A DNA stretch of 64,000 nucleotides from Hyphomonas neptunium ATCC 15444 (GTDB lineage Bacteria; Pseudomonadota; Alphaproteobacteria; Caulobacterales; Hyphomonadaceae), in NCBI RefSeq assembly GCF_000013025.1, contig NC_008358.1, forward strand, positions 310,001 through 374,000, given 5' to 3'. The position numbers and the translations under genes are program-made. This document shows, in pieces, positions 1 to 7,858 of the stretch (the stretch's first letter is position 1; the number at the start of each line of letters is the position of its first letter). The notes under the pieces are model-generated. The model was not told the origin of the DNA, searched no databases, and saw only the letters and a list, made by a program, of their open reading frames with translations.

Positions 1-912
1 GCCGCCGCCCAGCCAGCAGCCACCGGCGATCGCCCCGTTTCCCCATCGGTCCGCCGCATTTCCACCGAAGCCGGCGTCAGCGCGTCTGATATTCCCGGCA
101 CCGGCCGCGATGGCCGCGCCACCAAGGCGGATGCCTTGGCCTACGTCAACCAACCGAAAGCAAGCGCCTCGACCATGCCCGACACCGCCGCAAAACCACC
201 GCGCGAAACCGGCCCCCGTGAAGAACGTGTACGGATGACGCGTCTGCGTCAGACCATCGCCCGCCGCCTGAAGGAAGCTCAGGACACGGCCGCGATGCTG
301 ACCACGTTCAACGATGTCGACATGTCGGCGATCATGGATCTGCGCAAGCAGCACCAGGACGCCTTCGTCGCCAAGCACGGCATCAAGCTCGGCTTCATGA
401 GCTTCTTCGTGAAGGCGTGCGTCAACGCGCTGAAGGAAGTTCCTGCCGTCAACGCCGAGATCGATGGCCAGGACGTCATCTACAAGAACTATTATGACAT
501 CGGCGTGGCCGTCGGCACCGAGAAGGGCCTTGTTGTGCCCGTCGTGCGCGACGCAGACGATCTCTCGCTGGCCGGCATCGAGAAAGCCATCGCGGCGCTG
601 GGCAAGAAAGCCCGTGACGGCGATCTCACCATCGGCGACATGCAGGGCGGCACCTTCACCATCTCGAACGGCGGCATCTATGGCTCGCTGATGTCGACCC
701 CGATCCTCAATCCGCCGCAGTCCGGCGTGCTCGGTATGCACCGTATAGAGGACAAGCCGATCGTCCGTAACGGCCAGATCGTCATCAAGCCGATGATGTA
801 TCTTGCGCTGAGCTATGACCACCGCATCGTTGACGGCAAGGAAGCGGTTACCTTCCTCGTTCGTGTCAAGGAAGCGCTGGAAGATCCTGAGCGGATGCTG
901 CTCGAAGTCTAA
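1..912 (+). CDS. odhB: 2-oxoglutarate dehydrogenase E2 (dihydrolipoyllysine succinyltransferase), 5'-truncated by window
   Basis: E2 core of the 2-oxoglutarate dehydrogenase complex (TCA cycle), which transfers succinyl from lipoate to CoA. The frame is open from base 1, so about 303 C-terminal residues are present and the lipoyl domain lies left of the window. Visible in order: a peripheral-subunit-binding domain ([12 protein letters not shown] ... [10 protein letters not shown], fragment residues ~15-47), an Ala/Pro linker, and the catalytic acyltransferase domain starting near [17 protein letters not shown]. The active-site motif DHRIVDG is at nt 817-837. The ending PERMLLEV is typical of SucB/OdhB. 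The DHR form, rather than HHR, favours succinyl- over acetyltransferase, as known for the family. Its stop codon overlaps the stop of the convergent methyltransferase by 3 bases. Confidence 0.95.
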   Translation, partial: AAAQPAATGDRPVSPSVRRISTEAGVSASDIPGTGRDGRATKADALAYVNQPKASASTMPDTAAKPPRETGPREERVRMTRLRQTIARRLKEAQDTAAMLTTFNDVDMSAIMDLRKQHQDAFVAKHGIKLGFMSFFVKACVNALKEVPAVNAEIDGQDVIYKNYYDIGVAVGTEKGLVVPVVRDADDLSLAGIEKAIAALGKKARDGDLTIGDMQGGTFTISNGGIYGSLMSTPILNPPQSGVLGMHRIEDKPIVRNGQIVIKPMMYLALSYDHRIVDGKEAVTFLVRVKEALEDPERMLLEV

Positions 913-1622
913 CTCTGCTTCCGGGTGAACCATCCCCGGATCATCAGAGACTGAAAGAACGGAACGGGCTGATCGAAGCGGGCTGCTTTGATCAGCTCTT
1001 CCACTTTCTGGGGCGGGTGCGCGGCCACATCGCGCCCGAACATTTCCGGAAACGTCTTGCGGCCTTCTTCGGGCATTCCCGACAGCGCGTAAAAGCCGAG
1101 CCAGGCTTCCATCAGGTCCGGGAAGGTTGCCGCTGTCATGTCGGCCGCAATGTCGGCGTTCACGAACACTGCGCCCGGTTTCAGGCGCGCGGAAATCTCG
1201 TTGAAATAACGCTGGCGTTCGTCCGTATCCGTAATGAAATGCGACACCAGAAATGAAGTGGCCGCGTCAAACGGGGCAGGGGCGTTCAGGCTCTCCATAT
1301 AGCCCACATGGAAGGTGCACCGATCTGTGACGCCCGCCGCGTCCGTCCGCCGGCGCGCCACCTTCAGCATCGCCTCTGACGGATCAAGCAGCGTGAACTG
1401 CCAGCCGGGAAATACGCTGGCGAGATAAAGCGCTTCAGCGCCCGTGCCCGCCCCGGCGCAGAGGATGCGCGCGTCCGCGGGCAGGCCGGCCATCACAATG
1501 CGCGTCACCAGATGCAGATTGTCCATGAAAGGCCGGCCCATCTGGAACTGGGTGTCATAGGCTTCCGCGCGCGCTTCATCGAAGGCGATCAGACTGGAGG
1601 AAGAGGCGCTGGAAACAGACAT
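909..1622 (-). CDS. class I SAM-dependent methyltransferase
   Basis: Predicted cytosolic methyltransferase of 237 residues; the substrate is unknown. Motif I is [13 protein letters not shown] (variant of the GxGxG SAM loop), followed by an acidic motif II ([11 protein letters not shown]) and a motif IV-like region ([14 protein letters not shown]), the usual order of a Rossmann methyltransferase. I place the start at 1622 (MSVSSASSS): a GGAG lies 7 bases upstream, while a longer frame to 1667 lacks a ribosome-binding site. It is convergent with odhB and ends within its stop codon, so the two share a transcript end. Nothing nearby suggests a pathway. Confidence 0.8.
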   Translation of the reverse strand: MSVSSASSSSLIAFDEARAEAYDTQFQMGRPFMDNLHLVTRIVMAGLPADARILCAGAGTGAEALYLASVFPGWQFTLLDPSEAMLKVARRRTDAAGVTDRCTFHVGYMESLNAPAPFDAATSFLVSHFITDTDERQRYFNEISARLKPGAVFVNADIAADMTAATFPDLMEAWLGFYALSGMPEEGRKTFPEMFGRDVAAHPPQKVEELIKAARFDQPVPFFQSLMIRGWFTRKQS

Positions 1623-1780
1623 CAAGAAACTCCGATTGTTACGAGAAAGACTGCCCGGATAATTCAAGCAAGCGCTCTGCGCAAGGGTGGTTTTCCGGCC
1701 GGACGCTTTGCGCCTTGTAAAATGCGGTTTAAGTCAAACCTTAAGACGGCAAAATGGCTCTCACCTCGAAGGAAACGCTC

Positions 1781-2653
1781 ATGTCAGATTCTGATTACAT
1801 CCCGCCCAAGGTCTGGACCTGGAACAAGGATGCGGGCGGGCGCTTCGCCAACATCAACCGGCCCATTGCGGGCCCGACGCAGGAAAAAGCGCTGCCCGTC
1901 GGCAAGCATCCCCTGCAGCTCTATTCGCTGGGCACGCCCAACGGGGTCAAAGTCACGGTCATGCTGGAGGAGCTTCTGGCGCTGGGCTATTCGGGCGCAG
2001 AATATGATGCCTGGCTGATCAATATCGGGCAGGGGGATCAGTTCACCTCCGGCTTCGTCGACATCAACCCCAACTCGAAAATCCCCGCGCTGCTCGACCG
2101 GTCGGTCGATTCCGGCGTGCGCGTGTTCGAGTCCGGCGCCATCCTGATGTACCTCGCCGAGAAGTTCGGCGCCTTCCTGCCCAAATCCCAGCCCAAGCGC
2201 GCCGAAGCGCTCAGCTGGCTGTTCTGGCAGATGGGCTCGGCGCCTTTCCTCGGTGGCGGCTTTGGCCACTTCTACGCCTACGCCCCGGTGAAGATCCAAT
2301 ACGCCATCGACCGCTATGCGATGGAAACCAAGCGCCAGATGGACGTGCTCGACCGCCACCTCGCAATCCACGAATACATGGCCGGCGACGAATACACGAT
2401 TGCCGACATGGCCATCTGGCCATGGTACGGCGCCCTCGCGCAGGGCGTCCTCTATGAGGCCGGCGAATTCCTGGAGGTCGATAGCTACAAGAACGTCCAG
2501 CGCTGGACGACGCAGATCGCCGACCGCCCCGCCGTCAAGCGTGGCCGGATGGTCAACCGCACTTTCGGCAAGCCCGAGAGCCAGCTTCTGGAGCGTCACG
2601 ATGCCAGCGACTTCGACACGAAGACGCAGGACAAGCTTCAGCCAGGTAGCTGA
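1781..2653 (+). CDS. yghU: glutathione S-transferase, YghU/Ure2p-like
   Basis: Glutathione-dependent disulfide-bond oxidoreductase/GST of the Nu (YghU) class, 290 residues, cytosolic. Evidence is the long N-terminal extension typical of YghU (YIPPKVWTWNKDAGGRFANINRPIAG), the thioredoxin-fold GSH-binding half with QLYSLGTPNGVKVTVMLEEL and NPNSKIPAL, then the helical C-terminal domain with YTIADMAIWPWYG. Family members bind two GSH and reduce disulfides or peroxides. The ATG at 1781 is chosen because AAGGA lies 7 bases upstream; an in-frame ATG at 1754 has no such site. The next gene starts 3 bases after the stop, suggesting translational coupling. Confidence 0.88.
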   Translation: MSDSDYIPPKVWTWNKDAGGRFANINRPIAGPTQEKALPVGKHPLQLYSLGTPNGVKVTVMLEELLALGYSGAEYDAWLINIGQGDQFTSGFVDINPNSKIPALLDRSVDSGVRVFESGAILMYLAEKFGAFLPKSQPKRAEALSWLFWQMGSAPFLGGGFGHFYAYAPVKIQYAIDRYAMETKRQMDVLDRHLAIHEYMAGDEYTIADMAIWPWYGALAQGVLYEAGEFLEVDSYKNVQRWTTQIADRPAVKRGRMVNRTFGKPESQLLERHDASDFDTKTQDKLQPGS

Positions 2654-2656
2654 CGC

Positions 2657-3634
2657 GTGCTCGGGCTGTTCGGGAAAAAGAAAGCCGGGTTTGATCTCAC
2701 CGAAGGCAACCGCCATGTGATGCCGGGCCTTGCCCTGCTCGAAGCGGGCGACGGGGAGGGGCTCGGCGCCCTCTATGCCGGCCTTGCGCCGGCTGACCGG
2801 CTGCATTTTGCCGATGGGCTGGGCCAGGTCTCGCAGATCGGCGCGCCGCTTCCGGACTTGACCAGCCATCCGTCGATGTATGCGCTGGCCGGCGGGCTCC
2901 ACTATGTCTGGGCCCACCGGCTGCGCGGCTTTGCCACCGCTGACCGCACGAGTGACGATCAGGTGATGGACATGGCCGAGATGGCGGCGGTCTCTGAAGA
3001 CCTGCTCGATGCCGCGGCCGAGACCACGCCCGGCGACAGCGCGCTTCACGGTTTCCGGTTTCGCGCGATGATGCTTACCGGCGCGCGGCCGGGCGAGTTT
3101 GAGGCCATCACCGGCGATCTGCGTGCCAGTGGCGAGGCCAATGTGCTCGCCGAGCTGGCGCGGATGAATTTCCTCGCGCCCAAATGGCATGGCAGTGTCG
3201 ATGAGATGCACGCGGCCGCCGAAAGCGCGATGGCCGGCGCGCCCAATGCGTCATTCCTCGCTTTGAAAGCCCGGGCCTGGATCGAGGAGTGGCTCTACCA
3301 GACCGCCATGAACGACGATCCGGCCGAGATTGCCGCCTTTCGCGACAGGGTGAAGTCGGAAGCGTTAAAGGCAGAAGTGGCCGAACTGGACGACCGTTTC
3401 CGGCAGGAGTTCACACAAGGCCCCGAGCTGTCCTTTGCGGAGGCCGGCTTTGCCCACAATAATTTCGCCGTCCTGATGACGCTGTTCAAGGACAAGGTCC
3501 GCCTGAAGCCGCATCTCTCCGCCATTGGCAGCGCCGCCTTCCAGACGCCGTGGGGCTATATCGCCGGGCGCAATGTGCCCGGCATGATCGCGCGGCTGCG
3601 TGCCGATACCGGGCTGCCGAAGCTCAAGGGCTGA
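2657..3634 (+). CDS. conserved hypothetical protein downstream of yghU
   Basis: I do not recognise this 325-residue protein. It begins with GTG 3 bases after the yghU stop and has no separate ribosome-binding site, so it is probably translated by coupling. The start LGLFGKKKAGFDLTEGNRHVMPGLALL has a short basic patch and no signal peptide or membrane segment. The body is alpha-helical and rich in Ala, Leu and acidic residues, with TPR-like spacing in places (ADRLHFADGL, SMYALAGGLHYVWAHR), and it ends with a conserved-looking block (FAHNNFAVLMTLFKDK ... AAFQTPWGYIAGRN). Codon use matches the neighbours. A role together with the GST is only an inference from the coupling. Confidence 0.7.
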   Translation: MLGLFGKKKAGFDLTEGNRHVMPGLALLEAGDGEGLGALYAGLAPADRLHFADGLGQVSQIGAPLPDLTSHPSMYALAGGLHYVWAHRLRGFATADRTSDDQVMDMAEMAAVSEDLLDAAAETTPGDSALHGFRFRAMMLTGARPGEFEAITGDLRASGEANVLAELARMNFLAPKWHGSVDEMHAAAESAMAGAPNASFLALKARAWIEEWLYQTAMNDDPAEIAAFRDRVKSEALKAEVAELDDRFRQEFTQGPELSFAEAGFAHNNFAVLMTLFKDKVRLKPHLSAIGSAAFQTPWGYIAGRNVPGMIARLRADTGLPKLKG

Positions 3635-3725
3635 AAAGCCCTCTCGAGGCTGCGGCGCAGCGCCCCGTTCCCTTGCGGGACGGCCAATGCCCATATAGGG
3701 CAGGGCGAAAGAGCTGAGAGGCCGC

Positions 3726-4070
3726 ATGACGACCTATACTTCCGACGCGCGCAAGCACACGTCTGACACCGCCGAGACGATGGCCGACGTGCGCTATGAG
3801 ATCGACCGGATCGACCGGCTGCTGGTTGAGATCCTCGCCGAGCGGCAATCCTTCATGAATGCCGCCGCCCGCATCAAGGGCCCGCGCGCTGCCGTGCATG
3901 ACCGCGCGCGGATCGAGGATGTCGTCGCCAAGGTGAAGGCCGAATGCCCCAAACACGGCCTGTCGCTGGCGATTGCCGAGCCTGTCTGGCGTGCCCTGAT
4001 AGACCGGTGCATCGCCTATGAATTTGAAAGCTATGACGCGCTGCGCGTTCCCGGCGAGGCAAGCTCGTAA
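3726..4070 (+). CDS. chorismate mutase (AroQ/PchB-type, alpha class)
   Basis: Probable monofunctional chorismate mutase (chorismate to prephenate, toward Phe/Tyr), 114 residues, cytosolic. The all-helical AroQ pattern is present: EIDRIDRLLVEILAERQSFM (first helix, catalytic-type Arg and aspartates), AARIKGPR (conserved Lys), HDRARIEDVVAKVKAE, and a last helix PVWRALIDRCIAYE with the terminal Glu. An isochorismate-pyruvate lyase (PchB) has the same fold and cannot be fully excluded, but no siderophore genes are near. The start at 3726 has GAGAGG just upstream. Its last 40 bases overlap the end of the convergent HPt gene. Confidence 0.83.
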   Translation: MTTYTSDARKHTSDTAETMADVRYEIDRIDRLLVEILAERQSFMNAAARIKGPRAAVHDRARIEDVVAKVKAECPKHGLSLAIAEPVWRALIDRCIAYEFESYDALRVPGEASS

Positions 4071-4417
4071 GCCGCGCGGGCAGCCGCTTCCAGCGTCTCG
4101 CCCAGCGCGTCCTTGACGTCTCCAAGCAGCACCGAGGCATGCGCCGGGCTGGGCGGGGCCTCTGACCGTCCGGCTTTTTCCGCCTTCTCGCAGGCGGCCG
4201 CCAGTTTCAGCGCGCCAATGCCGAGGCTTGCCCCCTTCAGCGTGTGCGCTGCGTCGGCCCATTGCCGGGCCTCGCTGCGCGGATCGAGCATCCGCGACCA
4301 GAGCTGCGCCTGTTCCCGGAAGATACCGAGCACTTCCAGCGACAATTCCGTATCGCCCCCGGTCATCGCGGACAGGTGATCAAGATCGAGAACGGGAAGG
4401 GGGCTGTCGGCGGGCAT
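4031..4417 (-). CDS. Hpt (histidine phosphotransfer) domain protein
   Basis: Single-domain phosphorelay protein of 128 residues that would shuttle phosphate between a hybrid kinase and a response regulator. The Hpt signature AHTLKGAS is present with the phospho-acceptor His at residue 58, followed by LGIGALKLAAACEKAEKAG, the second helix of the bundle. The start at 4417 is supported by AGGAG about 7 bases upstream; the frame stays open to 4555 but that part lies outside the domain. It is solitary, so its kinase and regulator cannot be named from the window. It could be an orphan ChpT- or ShpA-like protein; ChpT itself is larger. Confidence 0.85.
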   Translation of the reverse strand: MPADSPLPVLDLDHLSAMTGGDTELSLEVLGIFREQAQLWSRMLDPRSEARQWADAAHTLKGASLGIGALKLAAACEKAEKAGRSEAPPSPAHASVLLGDVKDALGETLEAAARAAYELASPGTRSAS

Positions 4418-4587
4418 CGGGGGCTCCTGTAGGCGACCGGAAGCCTGCGGCGGTGCGGTTAGCACGGCGTTAACCGGCGGGCAGTGGAAAATTCTTTCAA
4501 TCCGGCCAGATTGCCGGGACGGTCTGTTTCTGCTAAAGGGCAGCTTAAGGGACAAACCGGCCCTCGGGGCCTCTGGATTTTACGATC

Positions 4588-4731
4588 ATGACCGAATTTC
4601 TGATTCTCGTCCGCAATCTGGTGCTGGCCGCAATCTTCGCTCTGATCGGGATGGAGTTTGCCCCGTCGAGCCCTGAATCGGCTCCCGATGAGCAGCGTGA
4701 CGCATCGGTAACCCTCTCGAGCGTGGCCTGA
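4588..4731 (+). CDS. possible small single-pass membrane protein
   Basis: A 47-codon frame starting at ATG 4588. The first half is a hydrophobic helix (FLILVRNLVLAAIFALIGMEF) and the second half is polar and acidic (ESAPDEQRDAS). No clear ribosome-binding site precedes it, so the call is tentative. It sits alone between the leader of the HPt gene (opposite strand) and the large coiled-coil gene. I do not recognise a family. The main support is a sensible membrane-helix-plus-tail layout in an otherwise empty 400-base interval. Confidence 0.35.
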   Translation: MTEFLILVRNLVLAAIFALIGMEFAPSSPESAPDEQRDASVTLSSVA

Positions 4732-4813
4732 CTCGAAAAAACAGGGCACTAGCCCTCACCCCGCGTGCGAATCAGCACTCGCAGGAAACTGCAAGGCGCG
4801 TTATACACATCCC

Positions 4814-6808
4814 ATGACGGAAGCCCCTTCTGCGCGCCGGTATGGCCGGGATGACCTCGTCCGGCACGAGGCCTCGCAGAATTTTGAAACAGCGCAACAT
4901 GGCGGCGGCTGGATGGTCACTCTCGCTTTTGTATCGGCATTTCTCTGGCTCGCGGGCCTCGCAGCGGCCCTGATCGGTCTCGGCGGGATCGCGTTTCTCA
5001 GCCAGTATCATCCCGCCCTCCTCGTTGCCGTCGGCATCGCGGCGCTGATCCCCGCCCTCCTGATTGTCGCGGCCGGCTATATGGCGCGCGCCAGCCGCCG
5101 GTCTGCGGCTGCCAATGCGCTGGTGCTGGAAGCCGCTTCCCGTCTGATGTCCCCGGCCCGTGAAGCGGGCAGCGAAGGCATCACCTTTGCCGAGCAGATG
5201 AAACAGTCCGCTTCGGAAATCGACCATGCGATGGCCCACGCCCTCTCGGCCATGAAAGCCATGGCCGGCGAGATCGGCGACGAGCGGCTGCGCCTTGAGT
5301 CTGTCTCCTACGCCGCCGCGGATAACGCGCGCGATCTGGCCGAACGTCTGGGGGAGGAGCGTCACGCCCTCGAAACCCTCGCCCGCGATCTGCGCGCCCA
5401 GGTTACCGCGATGAGCGACGCCATCCCGCGCCAGGCTCAGCTGATGATTACCGCCGCCCGCACGGCCAGCGAAGAAGTGGGCCGGGCCGACGCCGCGCTG
5501 GAGCAGCGCCTGATCGCCATGCACGAAACCGGCGAAGAGCTCAGCCGGCGGATGGAATCTCTCGACGACCTCGCCCGCGACGCGTCCGGGCGCACCGAGG
5601 CGCTGACCTTCTCGATCAGCCGGGTGGAAGACAAACTCGAACACTCCCGCCGCACGGTGGACGCCGCCGTCCGTGCCAGCGAAGTGGCCGCCGCCGCTGC
5701 CGCCACCACAGGCGACGCGCTGAAGAACGCGGTCTCGTCTGCCATTGATGGCGCCCGCCAGGCCAATGCCGAAATCAACGCCTCCACCCGCGCCGCAGCC
5801 GAAGAAGCCGCGCGCTCGCTCGGCAGGCTGCGCGAAACCGGCGAGCAGGCCGCTTACGCCCTGCGCGCTGCCGGCCTCGCCGCCCGCCTTGAAAGCGAAG
5901 CGCTCGACCGTCTGGCCGGGCCTTACATGCCCGCAGGCTCGGCCGCAGCGTCTGCGCCCCTGACGCCGCCCGCCGCGCGCACGCCCATCTCCGCGCCCCA
6001 GCAGCCCCAGCCCTATCAGGCCCACACCGCCTCACCGGCCCAGCCTTACCAGAACGGCCACAGCCAGTCCCGGCCCTCCGCCTACGGAAATGGCGCGATG
6101 TCGCCGCCGGCATCTGCGCCAAAGCAGAGCCTGGACGACGACCTTTTCGAAGCCAGCGCCGAAGCGATGATCGCCGCTGCGCGTGGCCATGAGGATCATG
6201 ACATCCTCGAAGACGGACCCGTCGTCCTCGGCCGTCCCACGCCGCCATCGCGTGAGCGCGAGCCCGATCATCCGCCTGCGGCCAGCCTGCGCCGCCGCCA
6301 TGATGACAGCGCGCCGGAAACTCCGCGCCGCCGCGCCTCCGATTATGCCGCGCCCCAGCCCGAACCCCAGCCCCGCGCCACCAACGGGGCCAATGGCGCA
6401 AACGGCAGTGGCCCCGCGCCCTGGCGCGAGATCATCTCCGACATCAGCAAGGATCAGGCGCCGCCTCAGGCCGACCGCGAGTCCATTGCCGAAGCGGTGG
6501 TTGAGCGCCTTCAGAATTCCGGCATCCCGCTGTCCGATGCGCTCAAGCCCAAGGCCAAGCGCCGTATCGCCGAGGCTGCCCAGCGCGGCGAGAAGGATCG
6601 CCACGCGGCGACCATCGAGCAGGGCGGCAAGCAGTTTGACCGCGTCGTCCAGCGCCTGCGCGGCGATCCGCGCCTGATGGACATGGCCAAACAGTTCGTC
6701 CGCTTCGAGCGCGCCGATGCCCTGGCTGCGCTTGAGCAGACCCAGAGCACCAGCCGCAATGCCAGCCCGCGCCTTGCTGCTTTCCTGTTGCTGGACGCTG
6801 CCCTCTAG
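4814..6808 (+). CDS. two-TM coiled-coil protein, TipN-like architecture
   Basis: Protein of 664 residues: short basic N-terminus, two membrane helices (~34-62 and ~67-90), a long Ala/Glu/Arg coiled coil (~95-380), a Pro/Gln-rich disordered stretch (~385-540), and a conserved C-terminal helical block (~545-664, with AEAVVERLQNSGIPLSDALKPKAKRR). Caulobacter TipN, the new-pole landmark protein, has the same plan of two N-terminal TM segments and a large coiled coil, though it is longer. I infer a polarity or envelope scaffold role from layout only. An MCP-like or RmuC-like coiled-coil protein would be an alternative, but no chemotaxis signalling hairpin is visible. Confidence 0.6.
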   Translation: MTEAPSARRYGRDDLVRHEASQNFETAQHGGGWMVTLAFVSAFLWLAGLAAALIGLGGIAFLSQYHPALLVAVGIAALIPALLIVAAGYMARASRRSAAANALVLEAASRLMSPAREAGSEGITFAEQMKQSASEIDHAMAHALSAMKAMAGEIGDERLRLESVSYAAADNARDLAERLGEERHALETLARDLRAQVTAMSDAIPRQAQLMITAARTASEEVGRADAALEQRLIAMHETGEELSRRMESLDDLARDASGRTEALTFSISRVEDKLEHSRRTVDAAVRASEVAAAAAATTGDALKNAVSSAIDGARQANAEINASTRAAAEEAARSLGRLRETGEQAAYALRAAGLAARLESEALDRLAGPYMPAGSAAASAPLTPPAARTPISAPQQPQPYQAHTASPAQPYQNGHSQSRPSAYGNGAMSPPASAPKQSLDDDLFEASAEAMIAAARGHEDHDILEDGPVVLGRPTPPSREREPDHPPAASLRRRHDDSAPETPRRRASDYAAPQPEPQPRATNGANGANGSGPAPWREIISDISKDQAPPQADRESIAEAVVERLQNSGIPLSDALKPKAKRRIAEAAQRGEKDRHAATIEQGGKQFDRVVQRLRGDPRLMDMAKQFVRFERADALAALEQTQSTSRNASPRLAAFLLLDAAL

Positions 6809-6817
6809 GCTGCGGGT

Positions 6818-7750
6818 CTAAACGCCGACCACTTCGCTGCTGGCCGCTTCGTCCTTGATCCATTTGATGAAGGCGCGCACTTCCGGCGAGAGGTGACGCC
6901 CCTTCGGCCAGACGAGCCAATAACCAAAATCAATCGGGATCGATCCATTGGCAAACGGCGCCACGAGGCGCCCGGCTTCCAGATCGGCAGCCGCAATCGC
7001 CTGCTTGGCCAGCGCGACACCCCGCCCGGCCGCGGCCGACTCGATGACCAGGATGCCCTGATTGAAGCGCGGCCCCCGGCTGCCCTCCACGCCGGTCACG
7101 CCATGTGCGCGCAGCCAGCTTGTCCAGTCCGGGCAGGAGGGGTCGTTTTCCGAGCTTTCATCATGCAGCAGCGTATGATGGCGCAGGTCTTCGGGCTTCA
7201 GGATGGCGTTCGGCCCTTCCAGCAGGCGCGGCGCGCAGACGGGCAGTACCGTCTCATCCATCAGCTTTTCCGATTTCAGCCCGTCATAATTGCCCCGCCC
7301 ATAGCGGATGGCGATGTCGGCGTCCGCGGTGTTGAAATCGGTCAGCGACATGTCGGCCGAAATCCAGGCCTCGATGCCTTCATTCTGCTGCTGAAACCGC
7401 TCCAGGCGCGGCGCCAGCCATTTTGCGGCAAACGAGGGCGCTGACGAGATCATCACCCGCCCCTTGCGGGCAGGGGCCTGCATCACGCGGCCCGCCTCGG
7501 CGATCCGCTCAAACGCCTCGCGCACCAGCGGCAGGCTCGCCTGCGCGGCGTCGGTCAGCAGAACGGAACGCCCCGTACGCTTGAACAGCGGCGTCCCGGC
7601 AAAGTCCTCCAGCTGGCGGATCTGCTGCGAAATTGCGCCGGGTGTGACATTCAGCTCCTCGGCCGCCTGGGTGAACGACAGGCGGCGTGCAGCCGCCTCG
7701 AAGGCGCGCAGGGCGTTGAGCGGGGGCAGGCGATCGGAGGAGTCAGACAT
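6818..7750 (-). CDS. LysR-family transcriptional regulator (GcvA-like)
   Basis: DNA-binding regulator of 310 residues. The N-terminal winged helix-turn-helix is clear (LNALRAFEAAARRLSFTQAAEELNVTPGAISQQ ... GTPLFKR), followed by the periplasmic-binding-like effector domain (RVMISSAPSFAAKWLAPRL ... IAIRYGRG), as in the GcvA group. The true start is ATG 7750; the same frame stays open far upstream but would run through cysG on the other strand. It is divergent from cysG with about 108 bp between start codons, the usual LysR arrangement, so it probably controls the sulfate assimilation operon and itself. A repeated 12-mer flanks this intergenic region (see sites). Confidence 0.9.
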   Translation of the reverse strand: MSDSSDRLPPLNALRAFEAAARRLSFTQAAEELNVTPGAISQQIRQLEDFAGTPLFKRTGRSVLLTDAAQASLPLVREAFERIAEAGRVMQAPARKGRVMISSAPSFAAKWLAPRLERFQQQNEGIEAWISADMSLTDFNTADADIAIRYGRGNYDGLKSEKLMDETVLPVCAPRLLEGPNAILKPEDLRHHTLLHDESSENDPSCPDWTSWLRAHGVTGVEGSRGPRFNQGILVIESAAAGRGVALAKQAIAAADLEAGRLVAPFANGSIPIDFGYWLVWPKGRHLSPEVRAFIKWIKDEAASSEVVGV

Positions 7751-7753
7751 GGA

Positions 7754-7842
7754 TAGTTTCTCTAAATGATCGCTGTAGGGGTTGCCCGTTGCGCCTGAGG
7801 CGTCAAGGAGGTTTTGTATATGCGTCCCTGTAGTGTCTCTAA
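7754..7842. promoter_or_regulatory. direct repeat TAGTkTCTCTAA in the LysR/cysG divergent promoter
   Basis: TAGTTTCTCTAA at 7754-7765 and TAGTGTCTCTAA at 7831-7842 differ at one base and lie in the same orientation 77 bp apart, one next to each gene start. The 12-mer is also loosely palindromic. Candidate binding sites for the adjacent LysR regulator or another sulfur regulator; this is inference from position. Confidence 0.4.
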
Positions 7843-7858
7843 TAAGAAAGTTGCGCCC

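Noticed and set aside
1731..1746. TTAA-N8-TTAA before the yghU gene as a CtrA site
   Set aside because: The spacing is 8, not 7, and the second element is not followed by C; it is better read as a weak inverted repeat.
1784..3211. Long open frame on the minus strand opposite yghU and the next gene
   Set aside because: It is antisense to two well-supported genes, has His/Arg/Gly-rich low-complexity translation typical of high-GC shadow frames, and no ribosome-binding site.
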